From positions 372,001-436,000 of the forward strand of contig MBPM02000046.1 in the NCBI GenBank assembly GCA_001695595.3: a DNA stretch of 64,000 nt, read 5' to 3'. Source of the stretch: Plasmopara viticola (lineage: Eukaryota > Oomycota > Peronosporomycetes > Peronosporales > Peronosporaceae). Every line of letters starts with the position of its first letter. Positions within the stretch are counted from its first letter, which is position 1. The notes beneath the pieces were generated by a model, which searched no databases, was not told where the DNA came from, and worked only from the letters and a program-made list of their open reading frames with translations. Below are positions 53,349 to 64,000 of the stretch, piece by piece. Made by a program: the position numbers and the translations under genes.

Positions 53349-56156
53349 CTAATGCTGTGTGTCCTTTGTTGCTGACTTGGTTTTGATTCCGGAGGCTTCG
53401 CGCAGATACTTCAGCATCTTGGTTCCAAGCGCCTTGGTTAGCATATCTGCAAGCTGACTCTTCGTATCAATGTAGCCAATCTTGAGTAATCCATGCTGAA
53501 CGTTCTCCCGAATAAAGTGATGTCTGATGTCCACGTGCTTTGTACGTGCGTGGTAGCCCGCGTTGTTTGCCAAAGCTATCGCACCTTGATTGTCTTCCCA
53601 TATTTGCGTGCCTCCCACTTGTTCTTGACCCATGTCCTTGAGCATTGCGCGCGCCCAAAGTACTTCTTGTGTGCACAAGCTGAGCGCCATATACTCTGCT
53701 TCTGCGGAACTTAGTGCAACTGTTCTCTGATACTTGGACTTGAATACAACCGGAGCTTTACCAATGTTGATCAACACACCTGAGACAGACCGTCTGTCAT
53801 CGGTGTTGCTACCCCAGTCAGCATCCGAAAAAGCTTCAACAATCACCTTTCCCGTCCCTCTTTGATAAACGATCCCATGATGACGTGTCGAATTTAAGTA
53901 GCGCAATACACGAATTGCGGCGTTCCAATGTGGTAACCCCGGTTTTTCGAGAAATCGAGACAGTTGTGTCACGATGTATGCGACGTCCGGCCGAGTGCAA
54001 GTTGTAACATATAGCAGACATCCAATTAGTGAGCGGTATGGTCTTGACCGCATCTCTGAACGCTCAGCTTCTGTACTTGGTGACTGTGATGTTGACAGCT
54101 TGAGACCGGACGTACACGGATTGTCGACGTTCTTGGCGTTTTTCTGCCCAAATCGCTCAGCCACGTCGCTGATGTAGCGTGTTTGCTTGATCATTAGTGT
54201 GGAAGCTGTCATGTCGTGGTCGATCTCCATGCCCAAGATGAACTTCGCAATACCGAGATCCTTCATCTTGAAAACACTTTTAAGCATCCCCTTGACCTCT
54301 AGAATCTCGTCGCTCGTCTTGACTGCAATGATCATATCATCGACATAAAGACATACGTACACAAAACCTTCTTCCACTTTCTTCACGTAGACGCATTGAT
54401 CCGCTCCACAACTTTTAAAATCGTTCTTCTTGAAGACGTGGTCGATTGTCTTGTTCCAAGCGCTTGCAGCTTGCTTGAGACCATATATAGCTTTGTTCAG
54501 CTGACACGCAAATCCTTGAGCTCCCTTAACACCAATTGGAACTTCCATGTGAACACGATCCGACAGTACACTGTTGAGAAAGGCGGTGTCGACGTCCAGC
54601 TGTTCCATTTTGTAGCCTAATACCGCACACACTGCGAGTACAACTCGAATTGAGTTCATGTTGGCCACTGGAGAGTAAGTCTCGAAGAAATCCACGCCGT
54701 ATTTCTGCTTGAAACCTTTAGCCACCAATCGTGCTTTGTAGCGCACAACACATCCATTCTGGTCACGCTTCTTAGCAAAGACCCAGCGGCATCCAATCGT
54801 ACGTCCAATTGATTCTCGTGGAACGAGTGTCCATGTTTTGTTTTTGTGATGCGACTGCAATTCGGCGTCCATCGCTTGTCGCCACTGTTCTGCCTCATCA
54901 CTAGACATTGCCTGCGCATACGTGGTAGGCAAGTCTGATTCTTCACCAACACTCACAGCGTAAGCGAGAATAGCTTCAGCTATCAGGCCGTCTTCATCAA
55001 TCCTTGCACGCTTTGAAGATGGTGGTCCTTCGCTTCCTCCCAGACTTTCATCGGCATCTGATCCGTTTTCCAGCAATAACATTGGTTCATTTGTACGCCT
55101 TGAACGTTCCACTTGCGGTCGAAATACCAATCGATCTTCCTGTGCATCCAGTGTAGGAGGTCTGTACTCTGTCAGCTCAGAGTGTACAGAGGTCGGAAAT
55201 CGAAGCATCTCGATCCTTGACTCATTTTTGTCGGACTCCTCTTCATTCATTGGAGCATCTGGAATTCCATCTTCTCCTTCACCCTCCATAAGTTCATCTT
55301 GATCTTGTTGGTGTTCCGTCGGCCCGGACACAGCACTTTCATCGTTGTCTTTGGTAACGTGTATCACTTTTATTTGTTTGGGCGGGTGTGTCTCATAAAT
55401 GCCGCCCACTTCACGCTCGTCCAGCTTCACCGACCGTGATACTGATATCTTGTCTTTCTCCAAATCGTAAACTCGGTATCCCTTGGTGTCTTCGGCATAA
55501 CCAAGGAACATGCACTTGAAGCTTTTGGCTTCGAGCTTCGTCCTCTTCACTTGATCAACGTGAGCATATCCATGAGACCCAAACACCCTAAGATGATCCA
55601 TCCGTGGCTTCATCTTAAATCCCAGTTCATATGGGGTGTTATTTGGGTGCATTGTATTAGGAGAGCGGTTGATCAGGTACACCGCAGTGCTTACTGCCTC
55701 TGCCCACCAACATGTCGGAACACACTTGTAGTTTAGCATGCTCCGTGCCTTTTCCATTATCGTACGGTTCATTCGTTCTGCAATACCATTTTGTTGGGGA
55801 CTGTATGGTACTGTACGCTGATGTATGATACCGTTCCGCTGACATAAATTCGTAACTGTCTTGTTGACAAACTCCGTTCCGTTGTCCGAACGCAGGCACT
55901 TGATACGGGTTCCCCACTGATTCTCATGCAGTGCTTTAAACATCGTGATCTTGTCGGCAACTTCACTCTTCTTTGCCAGAAAGTAAGCCACCACATATCG
56001 TGAATAATCATCCACAAACGTCAAAATGTATTTAGCACCTCCTTTTGAAAGTGTCTTCATGGGTCCCATCACGTCTGTGTGAACTAACTCCAATACACGC
56101 GATGTCTTTGTCATGGAGCGTCCTGGAAAGGCTTCGATCGTCTGCTTGCCCTTCAT
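53349..56156 (-). pseudogene. Copia D3 integrase, reverse transcriptase and RNase H
   Basis: 935 codons, from MKGKQTIEAFPGRSMTKTSR through the integrase triad, YVDDM and RNase H, to TAG 53349-53351. Intact in itself but out of frame with gag and protease because of one missing base near 56170 (GGG to GG). A ribosomal shift at that point is not suggested by the other two copies, which have no slip, so this is read as a mutation. Confidence 0.93.
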
Positions 56157-57454
56157 GCATCCACCACACAGGTCTTGATACCTTGTTTTAGCGCAGGAAT
56201 ACCTTCTGTGGATCGCATAGTTTTCACTAAAACGTCCTCACTTGGATGTCCCATGCGAGCGTGCCATAACTCCCACTGACTATCAACTCCCGAGTATTGC
56301 ACCAATCGTGCCTCCTCTTGCTGACAATCCAGTGTGTAAGCTTTCCCATTTCTTGTCCCAGTTGCCAAAGCTTCGTTCTTGTCCCAAATGATGCACGAAG
56401 CACGCTGAAACTCCACACTTAGTCCACGTTCGGCAAGCTTTCCCACCGACAGTAGACGTCTGTCAAGTCCAGGGATAAGCAGCACTTCCATCATCGATAT
56501 GCGTCTTCCATCTAAGCCGATAAGCTTCACTGTTCCAGCTCCTTCGACGCGTAACTTTCTGCCATCTGCAATTGTCACCTTGATGTCGTCTTTAAGTTGC
56601 TTGAAGTCGATCAAGTCACTTCGGTGAGGGGTCATGTGTGACGTCGCACCACTGTCGATCAGCCAGCTTACTGATTTCTCATCCCCCACAGCAAACACTG
56701 CATCATTACCGCTATAACGGTTTCTGGAACGGTTCTCAGCAGCTGGGCAGTCCCGCTTCATATGACCAGTCTGGTCACAATTGAAGCATTTTCCCCGAAA
56801 ACCGCCGCCCTTGCGTGGCGCGTAAATCTTGCGGCCACTTCCTCGTCTGCCCTTGATCCGTCCATCATTGTCTGTGGCTCGAAACGCTTTCTCACTTGCT
56901 TCCTTCTTCTGTAGTTTGTCTGACTCCTTCAACAGCTTCTCCTTGACTTCGATCAGAGTGATGTCCTTGGCGTTCTCCACGATAGAAGATATTATTTCAT
57001 ATTCCGCCGGCAAGCTGCTCAGAAGCACCACTAGCTGTCTTGATTCATCCACCGGCTCTCCCGTCATCTGGAGTCCCACGACCAGCTCATCGAACGCGTC
57101 CAGATGTTCCACCATGCGAGTGCCACTCTCCATCTTAAACTCATGAAGGCGCCGTGTCATCGTGACACGGTTGTGTAAAGTGGAACGATGGTAGAAATCG
57201 CGAAGCGTTCCCCATGCCTCCAAGGCACGAGTAGCAGACCGTATCTTGGTCTGGTGTTGTATCTCGACGCCCTGGGCAATTATACCCAATGCCTTGGCGT
57301 CATTCACGAGCCACGTCTCCGTTATTTCGCTCTCGCCCTTCGCGCCCATAATGTGTCCCAGCAGCCCTTTTCTTGCGAGGGCCATTCTCATGTTGAACTC
57401 CCCATGGTAGTAGTTACCATCTCCTAGGAGGACTTCGGTGCGCTTGGTAGTCAT
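56153..57454 (-). pseudogene. Copia D3 gag and protease
   Basis: 433 codons from MTTKRTEVLLGDGNYYHGEF; contains CFNCDQTGHMKRDC and DSGATS, and ends after the pre-integrase region with a short aberrant tail TCVVDA caused by the 1-bp loss. Gag and protease could still be made, so D3 might supply particles without integrase or reverse transcriptase. Confidence 0.93.
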
Positions 57455-57502
57455 GGCGGTGACGGTGTGGTGATGCGAGGCTGTTGTTTGCGGCTGTTAA
57501 CC

Positions 57503-57648
57503 TGTTAAGAAGAAAGTAAAAACCGAAGTGAATATATTTATCCTGACCAATGAATGGCTACCATATGTAATTACTAATTGTGACGTACTTGTAATTACTG
57601 TAAAGCCATCCACCTGTTCAACATGCATTCAGCGGTGTAATGTTAACA
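57503..57648 (-). repeat. 5' LTR of Copia D3
   Basis: 146 bp, identical to 53190-53335 by eye. Confidence 0.95.
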
Positions 57649-58207
57649 CACTTCAAAATACTTTTTTGCAGCACCTATCATCGTGGCTCAGTCGTGCACC
57701 CTCCCGTGGCACCACTAAAAGTGGCGAAAACACGTTATGCAGCATGATGTCAACACATTTGAACATTTTGTGTCCATTAGTGTGTAGCCATTGCCCAATC
57801 GCCAACTTGCCTTCCTCTGCCGAAAACTTTATCGTCAGCACATGGCAAGCCTCACTTCTTTCACCATGACTGTCATGTTCTCCATCTTAGCAGCTTCGTT
57901 CATGACTTGACTGGTACAATGGGTGTAGTGTAACAACAACGGCACCGTTTCTAAACCAGCCTAATTGTTCCAGTACCCGTTTTCTCGCCGCAAGATAGAA
58001 ATTTTCTCCAACCTTTGTCCTCAAAATACCGACAACTGATTGTACACTTGCCCTCAATTCTTACAGCACTTTTTGTACCGGCAACTATTGTGCGCTTGCC
58101 ACCAATTCTTGGTTGGATCACTTTCTGCCTTATTTTTTCTTTATCATAAAGACTTGGATGAATGTTTTTCGTATCATGTCTTTTGACAGGTTTTATCTCC
58201 ATAATTC
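57649..58207 (-). other. Unknown ORF remnant, right part of the region split by Copia D3
   Basis: On the minus strand 57951-58202 is an 83-codon basic frame (MEIKPVKRHDTKNIHPSLYD and onward, with two cysteine pairs), and 57653-57841 is a 62-codon frame (MLTIKFSAEEGKLAIGQWLH and onward) running into the Copia target site. They could be parts of one decayed gene. No family is recognised and no second copy is in the window. Confidence 0.3.
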
Positions 58208-58853
58208 GATCACACGAATCGGATGTTTGTTAACCTTTAAGGCAATAGCTCATTTAGTCTTAGCGTTACCATATACTTGCGTCACACCCATTCTGCATTT
58301 TTTCTTACCGTGCGGCTGCTATGTGGTCGATATCGTTCCGTTGCATACACAAAGACTACTCTCTGGTCTCACTTGAATTGCCGTTCGGTCAATCGAATTA
58401 AGATGTTGTGCTTACTATCAGGTAGTAATGACAACGAATACTCCCCCTTGTTAAAGCGGCTGCTCACATGTGTCGCATGACGTCTTGTCGTGCGGACGAT
58501 CTTTGCGACCAATGGGGATGTGAAGATAAGTGTGAGGGATTTTTGTCGGACAATGAAGTGCAAAAGGCGCAGTAGTATAATGCCGCAATTAATAGCATTG
58601 CTAGATATTTCAAGACGGCAGTGGACCTCGCGACAGCACGCATAGAATCTAACGACCTCGCGAATGTTTGCGCTATCAGAAGTATACAAACGGAATTCCA
58701 TGGGAACGAAAGCTTTCCAAAAATGGACAGCCTACCAGAAGTTGAATTTGCCTCTCTGCTTTCGCATCTTGTCGCTTTCATGTGGTTGTTACCCCTCGTA
58801 GTTGGCAAATATCTAAGTAAATACGGTCTCTACAGCTCAAGCACGACCAGGAG

Positions 58854-58870
58854 CCCACTATTCTTTTTGC
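58854..58870 (+). promoter_or_regulatory. Inr/FPR-like core promoter of the 58888 peptide
   Basis: CCCACTATTCTTTTTGC, the same box as on the left arms, 17 bp before the ATG. It shows that right arms originally had the box too. Confidence 0.42.
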
Positions 58871-58887
58871 ACTGCAAGTGGTGAAGC

Positions 58888-59082
58888 ATGCGTCGATCGT
58901 ACTGTTTCATGCTTATTCTAGCTCCATTCCTCGCCACTGGTCACGGTATCACGTACCCTCGCCCTCGCCCTGCTGGTATTGGAGGGCCACCCTTACCACC
59001 AGGTGGATCTCACCATCACCGTAGTCACGTGGACGCTAACAATCGTGGTAACCGAGATGAAGCACGACGCGATCATAGATAA
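58888..59082 (+). CDS. Small secreted Pro/His/Arg-rich peptide, 64 aa (MRR family)
   Basis: Starts MRRSYCFMLILAPFLATGHG, then ITYPRPRPAGIGGPPLPPGG, then a hydrophilic tail with HHH and several Arg/Asp residues (RDEARRDHR-like). Signal peptide cleavage is expected after GHG. No cysteine in the mature part. The last 20 or so residues have no counterpart in the other members, because the frame continues where others stop. Promoter-like box intact. With 27982, 29913, 31549 and 33467, this shows one conserved signal peptide attached to at least three kinds of mature sequence. Confidence 0.58.
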   Translation: MRRSYCFMLILAPFLATGHGITYPRPRPAGIGGPPLPPGGSHHHRSHVDANNRGNRDEARRDHR

Positions 59083-60704
59083 CAAGTCGGGGATCAAGCG
59101 TCGTGGAATCCACCGTTCAAACCATGCAAGCAAGACAAGTTAACTCGTTGAAAGCCAAATCTAAAAAGAAACCAAGGCCGAAATATCGTACTGCTTTAGT
59201 AACAAGAACAATGTATTATTCTTCTTTGTTGGTTTACTTATTCAAATCAGTTGCTTTGTTTTTTTATAATGCGGTCTGAGATTCAATTTCGTCTTGTTAT
59301 AGCTACCAAGCACAATCTTTGATGCTATCGATCGCTGCTAACGAATGTATGCCACGTACAATGGGACTTTTCACTAGCATTTGTTCGGATCGGAATTAAT
59401 TTTTCAGAGGTCCAGGCGCACATGCTTTGCTGTCTTTCAAACAACAGGACCACCCTACTTTCCAATGATTTTGTCACGTGAGGTCTAAGAAATGATACAA
59501 AGTTGGACTCAAAAGATATCTATCTTGCAAATATATCCGTGGTGATTAACCTTTGCAAATACTAGCGCCCTTATACGTCAAAGATTGTCGAGCATTGAGC
59601 GAACCCAGGGACGAGGTGGTCACCTATCTCAAAAGTGTTTAGTGACTGATTGCAGCGATAGCTACTGAAAGTTAAGTCATAGAACTCGCACATTCTTGAG
59701 ACCCTTCCACACCATGGCTCCCTCGCGTCAGTGACACCGATCTACCGCGCCTGCTTTAGTGCCGTCACCTCTGGATTAATTTCGGGAGTCTCAATAAATT
59801 GTAAACACAGATTCGTCAGGCGTTTCCGCAAACCTTCGAGGCTTTGCTCCTTCCGTCCACGACTCAACATATCTGCTTCCTGACCAATGAGCTCGATCAC
59901 TTCCCGTGGCAACGCACACTCAAACTCTTGGACGGTCCACTTCACGTGAAGCAACATCTCGAGGCGCTCGTCCACCGAACTGAGCGGTGCCCGTAACCCG
60001 TGGTACAGCTCCATCAATTCTCTAGCCCGCACAGTTAACGGGGTGTGTACCTCTTTAATGGCACCGTCACGCATTTGCCACTGTTTCGGCCGTGCCAAAA
60101 AGTTCAGCATTGCATCAATTCGCTGCTTTCGATTTGCGTCCGTAGCCGTAGCTTTCAACCGGTCAATGGTTTGCAAAAACTTTGTTTCTTTGGTTTAAAT
60201 GCCATCCATGGCACGTTGTCGTTCGGCCCCATCCAATTGCAAGTCGCGGATCTTGTGGCCTGCATCTTGTCGCCACTTGGCCGATTCATTGTACAGAATC
60301 TCAAAGATTATGACAGAGGTCGGATGCATCCGACGAGCAAATTTCCGACGTTGCCGAGTGTTCTCTTGTGCTTGACGTTGCCACTTTGCCATGGCACTTC
60401 TTTCCTTCTGTCGACGACGTTGGTCGCGGAGGATCAAGACGAAATGACGAGCTTGGTACTCACGCCATATTCGTTGCATAAAACGCACCGCGTCTTCTTG
60501 GCGTTGCTTGAAGTGGTACGAATCAACATATGGTGGAAGAGTGACAGAGCGGTCATAGGCGTCGTCCAGTAGCAGATCCCGACGAGCCATTTGCGTGCCG
60601 GACTCGCGGGATGTTTGCACGGACCGCATCACGAGGATATGCGTCCGTGTATCCCGATGATGACGAAATGGTCTCCTTTGACCGTGTGCTTGGAAGACAG
60701 TGGT

Positions 60705-60779
60705 CTGCATGTGTTTGATACATCAAAGATTGATCTTTTAAAGACACAAATTCACGAAATCACACGTATAATCAGTCAC
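60705..60779 (-). other. Spliceosomal intron of IQUB copy 3
   Basis: 75 nt, donor GTGACT, acceptor ACATGCAG. Removing it joins ACTCAG to ACCACT in frame (STQ|T), matching the family's conserved motif. The donor is non-optimal for oomycetes. Confidence 0.65.
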
Positions 60780-60898
60780 CTGAGTCGAGGCACGATAAAT
60801 TTGTTGCAGAGTTTTCCGGTTTTTGTACCTGCCCAGGAACACTTTGCGGCCAGTAAAGTCTTCAATCTCGGCCGTGATTAAACGGTACACTTTGTCTT

Positions 60899-60962
60899 CT
60901 CAGTAACGTACACGGATGATGAGTAAACCTGTTCAATAATTGGAAACAATGGCACGTCGTAC
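60899..60962 (-). other. Probable second intron of IQUB copy 3
   Basis: Donor GTACGACGTG, acceptor ACTGAG (or AAG 3 nt on, both keep frame). Joins QVYN to DKVYRLITAEIE. The unspliced sequence has stops in this frame, and copy 2 has the same layout. Confidence 0.5.
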
Positions 60963-62686
60963 CATTGTACACTTGCACTTGCAGCCGCGCTGGCATGACG
61001 TAATTATTCGTCACTGGTCGTGTCGCTACAAAGGCTTCGATGGTACACTCGTTGTGAATGTGCACACCTGTATGTAGATGTGTGATATTAACGTTCTTGA
61101 AAAGAACAAGAGGGTAAAGCAAGGGTATCAGTGGTAAATTAAAATTCTGGTAGGCTATCCATGTTTGCAAAGCTTGTATTTACATGAAATGCCGCTAGCA
61201 TATTCTTGATAACGCAAGGTCGTTACTTTCTTTGTACCTGTCGCGAGGTCCAATGCCGCGCCATTGAACACATAAACCATTTATATCCACACGACAAGAC
61301 GTCCATGCGGCAAATGTGAGCAGCCGCTCTGATAAGGGAGACTATTCGTTCGTTGTCTTTACTACCTGATGGCAAACACATCTTCTCGTTTCTATCCACT
61401 AAAAGGCAATCCAAGTGAGACCAGAGAGCAGTCTGTGTGTATGCAATGGTACGATATCGACCTCCCAGCAGCCGCACGGTAGAAAAAATGCAGAATGGGT
61501 GCGACGCAAGTGTATGGTAACGTTAAGACTAAATGAGCTACCGCCTTCACGGTTAACAAACATCCGTCTCATCGACCTCAGTGTGCTTGTTTTCATATGT
61601 TCAAGCAAAAACAGATTTCTGTCGTCAACGTTTTGCAGCATTGTCTCATTTGATGCAGAAGCCATTTTACGTGTCTGATACTGCCACCGATATGACCACT
61701 AGGTGAGTGCGAAGCAATTCACGAAAAAAAGACCGCAGCTTCTCCATTTTACATGCAACTCGTCGGCTGCATATTGTCCTTGTCCTTTTTCGAGCCTAGA
61801 TCAGCGGCGCCAAATAGAAGCAAAGGAAACCGTGATTGTGTAGGCTGTGGAAACAGGAGGAGCACAATGCTGCCAAGTGTCCAAATCGTAGTACTGCTGG
61901 TCCGTAGAGAAACTATTTGAGACGTCTATGTTGTTTGTTCGCGCCTAATTGCTATTTTACACGCTACAAGGCCTGCTGCTGACGTTAATTGCAACTTCGT
62001 CGGCCGTGTCTGTGGACTTTCGTGTTCGCTTTCTTGTGTGTTTTGACAACAAAAGCTTTGCTCTCTCAGAGGATTTCTACACTCGATCATCGGTCTTGTA
62101 TTGACGCGGCGAGGAGATAAGAAGTCTGCCACGTCGTACAGAGTAGATCATGGAACGGCGTGTAATGATTGTCGGGGACAATGAGCGCAGATAGATTGAC
62201 TTTGTGGTCGATATCGTTCCGTCGCATACACAAAGACTGCTCTCTGATCTCACTTAAGTTGCCGTTCGGTGGTGTTTGCCATCAGGAAGTAGAGACAACG
62301 AATACTCTCCCTTATCAGCGCGGCTGCTCACATTTGTCGCATGGACGTCTTGTCGTGTGTAAAGGTTTATGCGACCTGTGGTGATGTGAAGATAAGTGTG
62401 AGGGATTTTTTTTGTCGGACAATGAAGTGCAATAGGCACAATAGTTTAATGTCGCAATAAATAGCATTGCTAGATATTTCGAGACGGCATTGGACATCGC
62501 GACAGCACGCAAAGACTTTAACGACCTTACGAGAGTGCGCGCAATCAGGAGTATACTACCGGCGTTCCATTTGAACGAAAGCTTCGCTCTCATGTGGTTG
62601 TTACCCGTCGTAGTTGGCAAAGTATCTAAGTAAATATGGCTTCTGCAGCTCTAGCACGACCAGGAGCTCACTGCAAGTGGTGAAGC

Positions 62687-62845
62687 ATGCGTCGATTGTG
62701 CGTTTTCGTACTCATTCTAGCTACATTACTCGCCACTGGTCACGGTCAACATTTCATAGACGTCCCCCGCCCTGGGACTCGTACTAACGAACTTCCCTTA
62801 CCGCCACCTAATAGTCGCCCTCCCGGTTATCACCCTCCCGGTTAA
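62687..62845 (+). CDS. Small secreted proline-rich peptide, 52 aa, shortened (MRR family)
   Basis: Signal peptide identical to unit 1 (MRRLCVFVLILATLLATGHG), then QHFIDVPRPGTRTNELPLPP and the conserved proline-rich part. CAA has become TAA, which cuts seven residues including the terminal Cys. It also lacks the 14-bp promoter-like box. It may still be a secreted product, or an early pseudogene. Confidence 0.45.
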   Translation: MRRLCVFVLILATLLATGHGQHFIDVPRPGTRTNELPLPPPNSRPPGYHPPG

Positions 62846-63279
62846 GATCCACGCATTCTTTGCTAACAAGTCGGGGATTAAGCGTCGTGGAAGTTACCAT
62901 TAAAACCATTCAAGTAAGACAAGCTGACTCGTTGAAAGCCAAAGCTAAAGAGACACCAAAGCCGAAAAATCGTACTGCTTTAGTAACAAGAACAATATAT
63001 TCTTCTTCCTTGTTGGTCTACTTATTCAAATCAGTTGCTTTGTTTTTTTATAATGCGGTCTGAGATCCAATTTCGTCTTGTTATAGCTACCAAGCACAAT
63101 TTTTGATGCTATCGATCGCTGCTAACGAAAGTATGCCACGTATAATGGGACTTTTCGCTTGCATTTGTTCGGTTCTTCAGAATTGGTTTTTTCAGAGGTC
63201 CAGGCGCACATGCTTTGCTACCTTTCGAATTTCTGAACCACCCTACTTTCCAAGGATTTTGTCACGCGAGGTCTAAGAA

Positions 63280-63717
63280 ATGATACAAAGTTGGACTCAT
63301 AAGATATCTATCTTGCAAATATGTCCGTGGTGTTTAACTTTTGCAAATGCTAGCACCCTTCGACGTCAAAACTTGTCGAGCAGTGAGCGAATCAAGGGAC
63401 GACAAGTCCATTCCCATGATTCTTCGCGCTTAACAAGATCGACAAGATCACACATTTACATACAGGCGTGCCAGTACAACATTGAGACGGGCGGTAACAC
63501 ACTCGTAATGAAACATACACTGACGTGCTATGCCTTTAAACCAACGTTATTGGTATATGCGGAATGCCGCGGTATTGAATACATAGTGCGTCATTTGCCC
63601 GTGCGAGTACTGGCTGGTGGCATTGCCCGTGCAACTCGTATACTCTCAGCAAACCACTTGCGGTTCGTTTACATGATAAAGCAATGTTTGTCACAATTAC
63701 TCGAAGTAATCTGCTAA
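63280..63717 (+). other. 145-codon ORF, third copy, doubtful gene
   Basis: About a dozen residue changes against 30505-30942 and still open. No domain or signal peptide. Conservation can be explained by recent duplication. Confidence 0.2.
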
Positions 63718-64000
63718 TTAAACGTAAAAAGCAGTTTGGTACTAGCATAAGTGTTTCGTACCTGACTGCCTTAGCCTTGTCGAGAAATCAAGCAGACCCT
63801 ACCTCAATACGCAAGGAGCAGCGTCAATTTCACTGCGAAACAGCCCTCTGATCGCTACTTACCATACTTATAGAGTGAACTTGACCGAGGCATTGCTCAA
63901 GGTACGTTTAAGTGCTATGGGGGTCTCGCTCCTTTGGCTAGATACACAAGACGGGCTTCATGTGCGCCTGGACCTCTGGATACTCGTTTCTTTTTGAGCT

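Larger units (their letters stand above)
53190..57648 (-). mobile_element. Copia LTR retrotransposon D3 (minus)
   Basis: 4459 bp, LTRs 53190-53335 and 57503-57648 identical by eye, perfect duplication CACTT (53185-53189 and 57649-57653). Same family as D1 and D2. Identical LTRs point to a very recent insertion. Confidence 0.96.
58208..59625. repeat. Right arm of another backbone unit (unit 4)
   Basis: Aligned with 29368-30640. It reaches further inward than the right arms of units 1-3 (58215-58325 is the complement of left-arm sequence 28610-28715), which shows the arms were once longer. It contains an intact peptide gene. At about 59605-59625 (GAGCGAACCCAGGGACGAGG) it joins the 3' flank of IQUB copy 3, the same junction as near 1045. 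Confidence 0.82.
59742..61125 (-). pseudogene. IQUB: IQUB fragment copy 3 with two introns, one nonsense codon
   Basis: Read leftward: the exon from 61120 (VLFKNVNITHLHTGVHIHNE to VYN), an intron of 64 or 67 nt, an exon LITAEIEDFTGRKVFLGRYK to the conserved STQ, a 75-nt intron, then the IQ-motif exon to TAG (59742-59744). Splicing both introns keeps the frame and joins STQ to T, the STQT-type motif known from IQUB. The only lesion in the body is TTA to TAA at 60195-60197. The IQ motif reads MQRIWREYQAR. The 5' end is truncated at the same point as copy 2, inside the ubiquitin-like region, so even without the stop it is a fragment. Confidence 0.82.
61126..64000. repeat. Unit 5 of the backbone repeat
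   Basis: Starts inside a left arm (GGTAAATTAAAATTCTGG, matching 31836 on), lacking the left-arm peptide gene. The centre is 61480-62200, then a right arm with a truncated peptide gene, the outer region, and from about 63840 a new left-arm start. The last 300 bp are nearly identical to 42270-42574, which there leads straight into the captured IQUB fragment. Confidence 0.85.

Noticed and set aside
27982..62845. RXLR or CRN effector genes
   Set aside because: None of the signal-peptide frames contains RXLR-dEER or LFLAK motifs; the RRRR and RPP stretches are not equivalents.
1..64000. tRNA, rRNA or CRISPR features
   Set aside because: No cloverleaf-like conserved boxes, rRNA core motifs or regularly spaced short repeats were found on reading.

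Overview
The window looks like a gene-poor, repeat-rich part of an oomycete-type genome (Phytophthora or downy-mildew relatives). This identification is an inference. It rests on short 64-75 nt introns, pieces of an axonemal gene (IQUB) that imply a flagellated lineage, small signal-peptide genes preceded by sequences resembling the oomycete Inr/FPR core promoter, and the mix of Copia, hAT and SINE-like elements. Only a few reading frames look intact: one Copia polyprotein, about six tiny secreted peptides, and one open IQUB end at the left edge.

Layout. 1-913 is the 3' part of an IQUB homologue. 914-12017 is an old, diverged backbone repeat split by a degraded Copia (A, 3395-7793, TSD AATAC). 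12018-16962 is a second Copia family (B, minus). 16968-17893 is a repeat arm. 17899-22598 is a third Copia family (C, plus, TSD TCGTC). 22604-27629 is older backbone repeat with two peptide relics and a SINE-like insert. From about 27630 to 36560 lie near-identical 3.55-kb tandem units. Each unit is an inverted repeat with a small secreted-peptide gene in each arm, transcribed outward. The third unit is interrupted by a hAT transposon (36562-39701, 8-bp TSD GTGAAGAT, itself carrying a SINE-like insert) and by a 1.2-kb gene-derived insert (F-box-like plus macro-domain remnants, 40443-41649). At 42575 a captured IQUB fragment begins. It is split at GTACA by a Copia (42860-51783), which in turn holds a complete, oppositely oriented copy of the same family (46638-51097, TSD GTCCT, intact 1368-codon ORF). 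A third copy of this family (53190-57648, TSD CACTT, identical LTRs by eye) carries a single disabling frameshift. 58208-59610 is another right arm with an intact peptide gene. 59742-61125 is a third IQUB fragment (minus). 61126-64000 is another repeat unit.

How it fits together. The backbone is one family of inverted-repeat units that amplified, carrying small secreted proline- or arginine-rich peptides with a strongly conserved signal peptide and variable mature part. An IQUB gene fragment was captured once: two copies share the 5' breakpoint and two share the 3' breakpoint. It then spread with the units, and recent transposons landed in the array. The most novel item is the peptide family, which I do not recognise. 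No tRNA, rRNA or CRISPR was seen.
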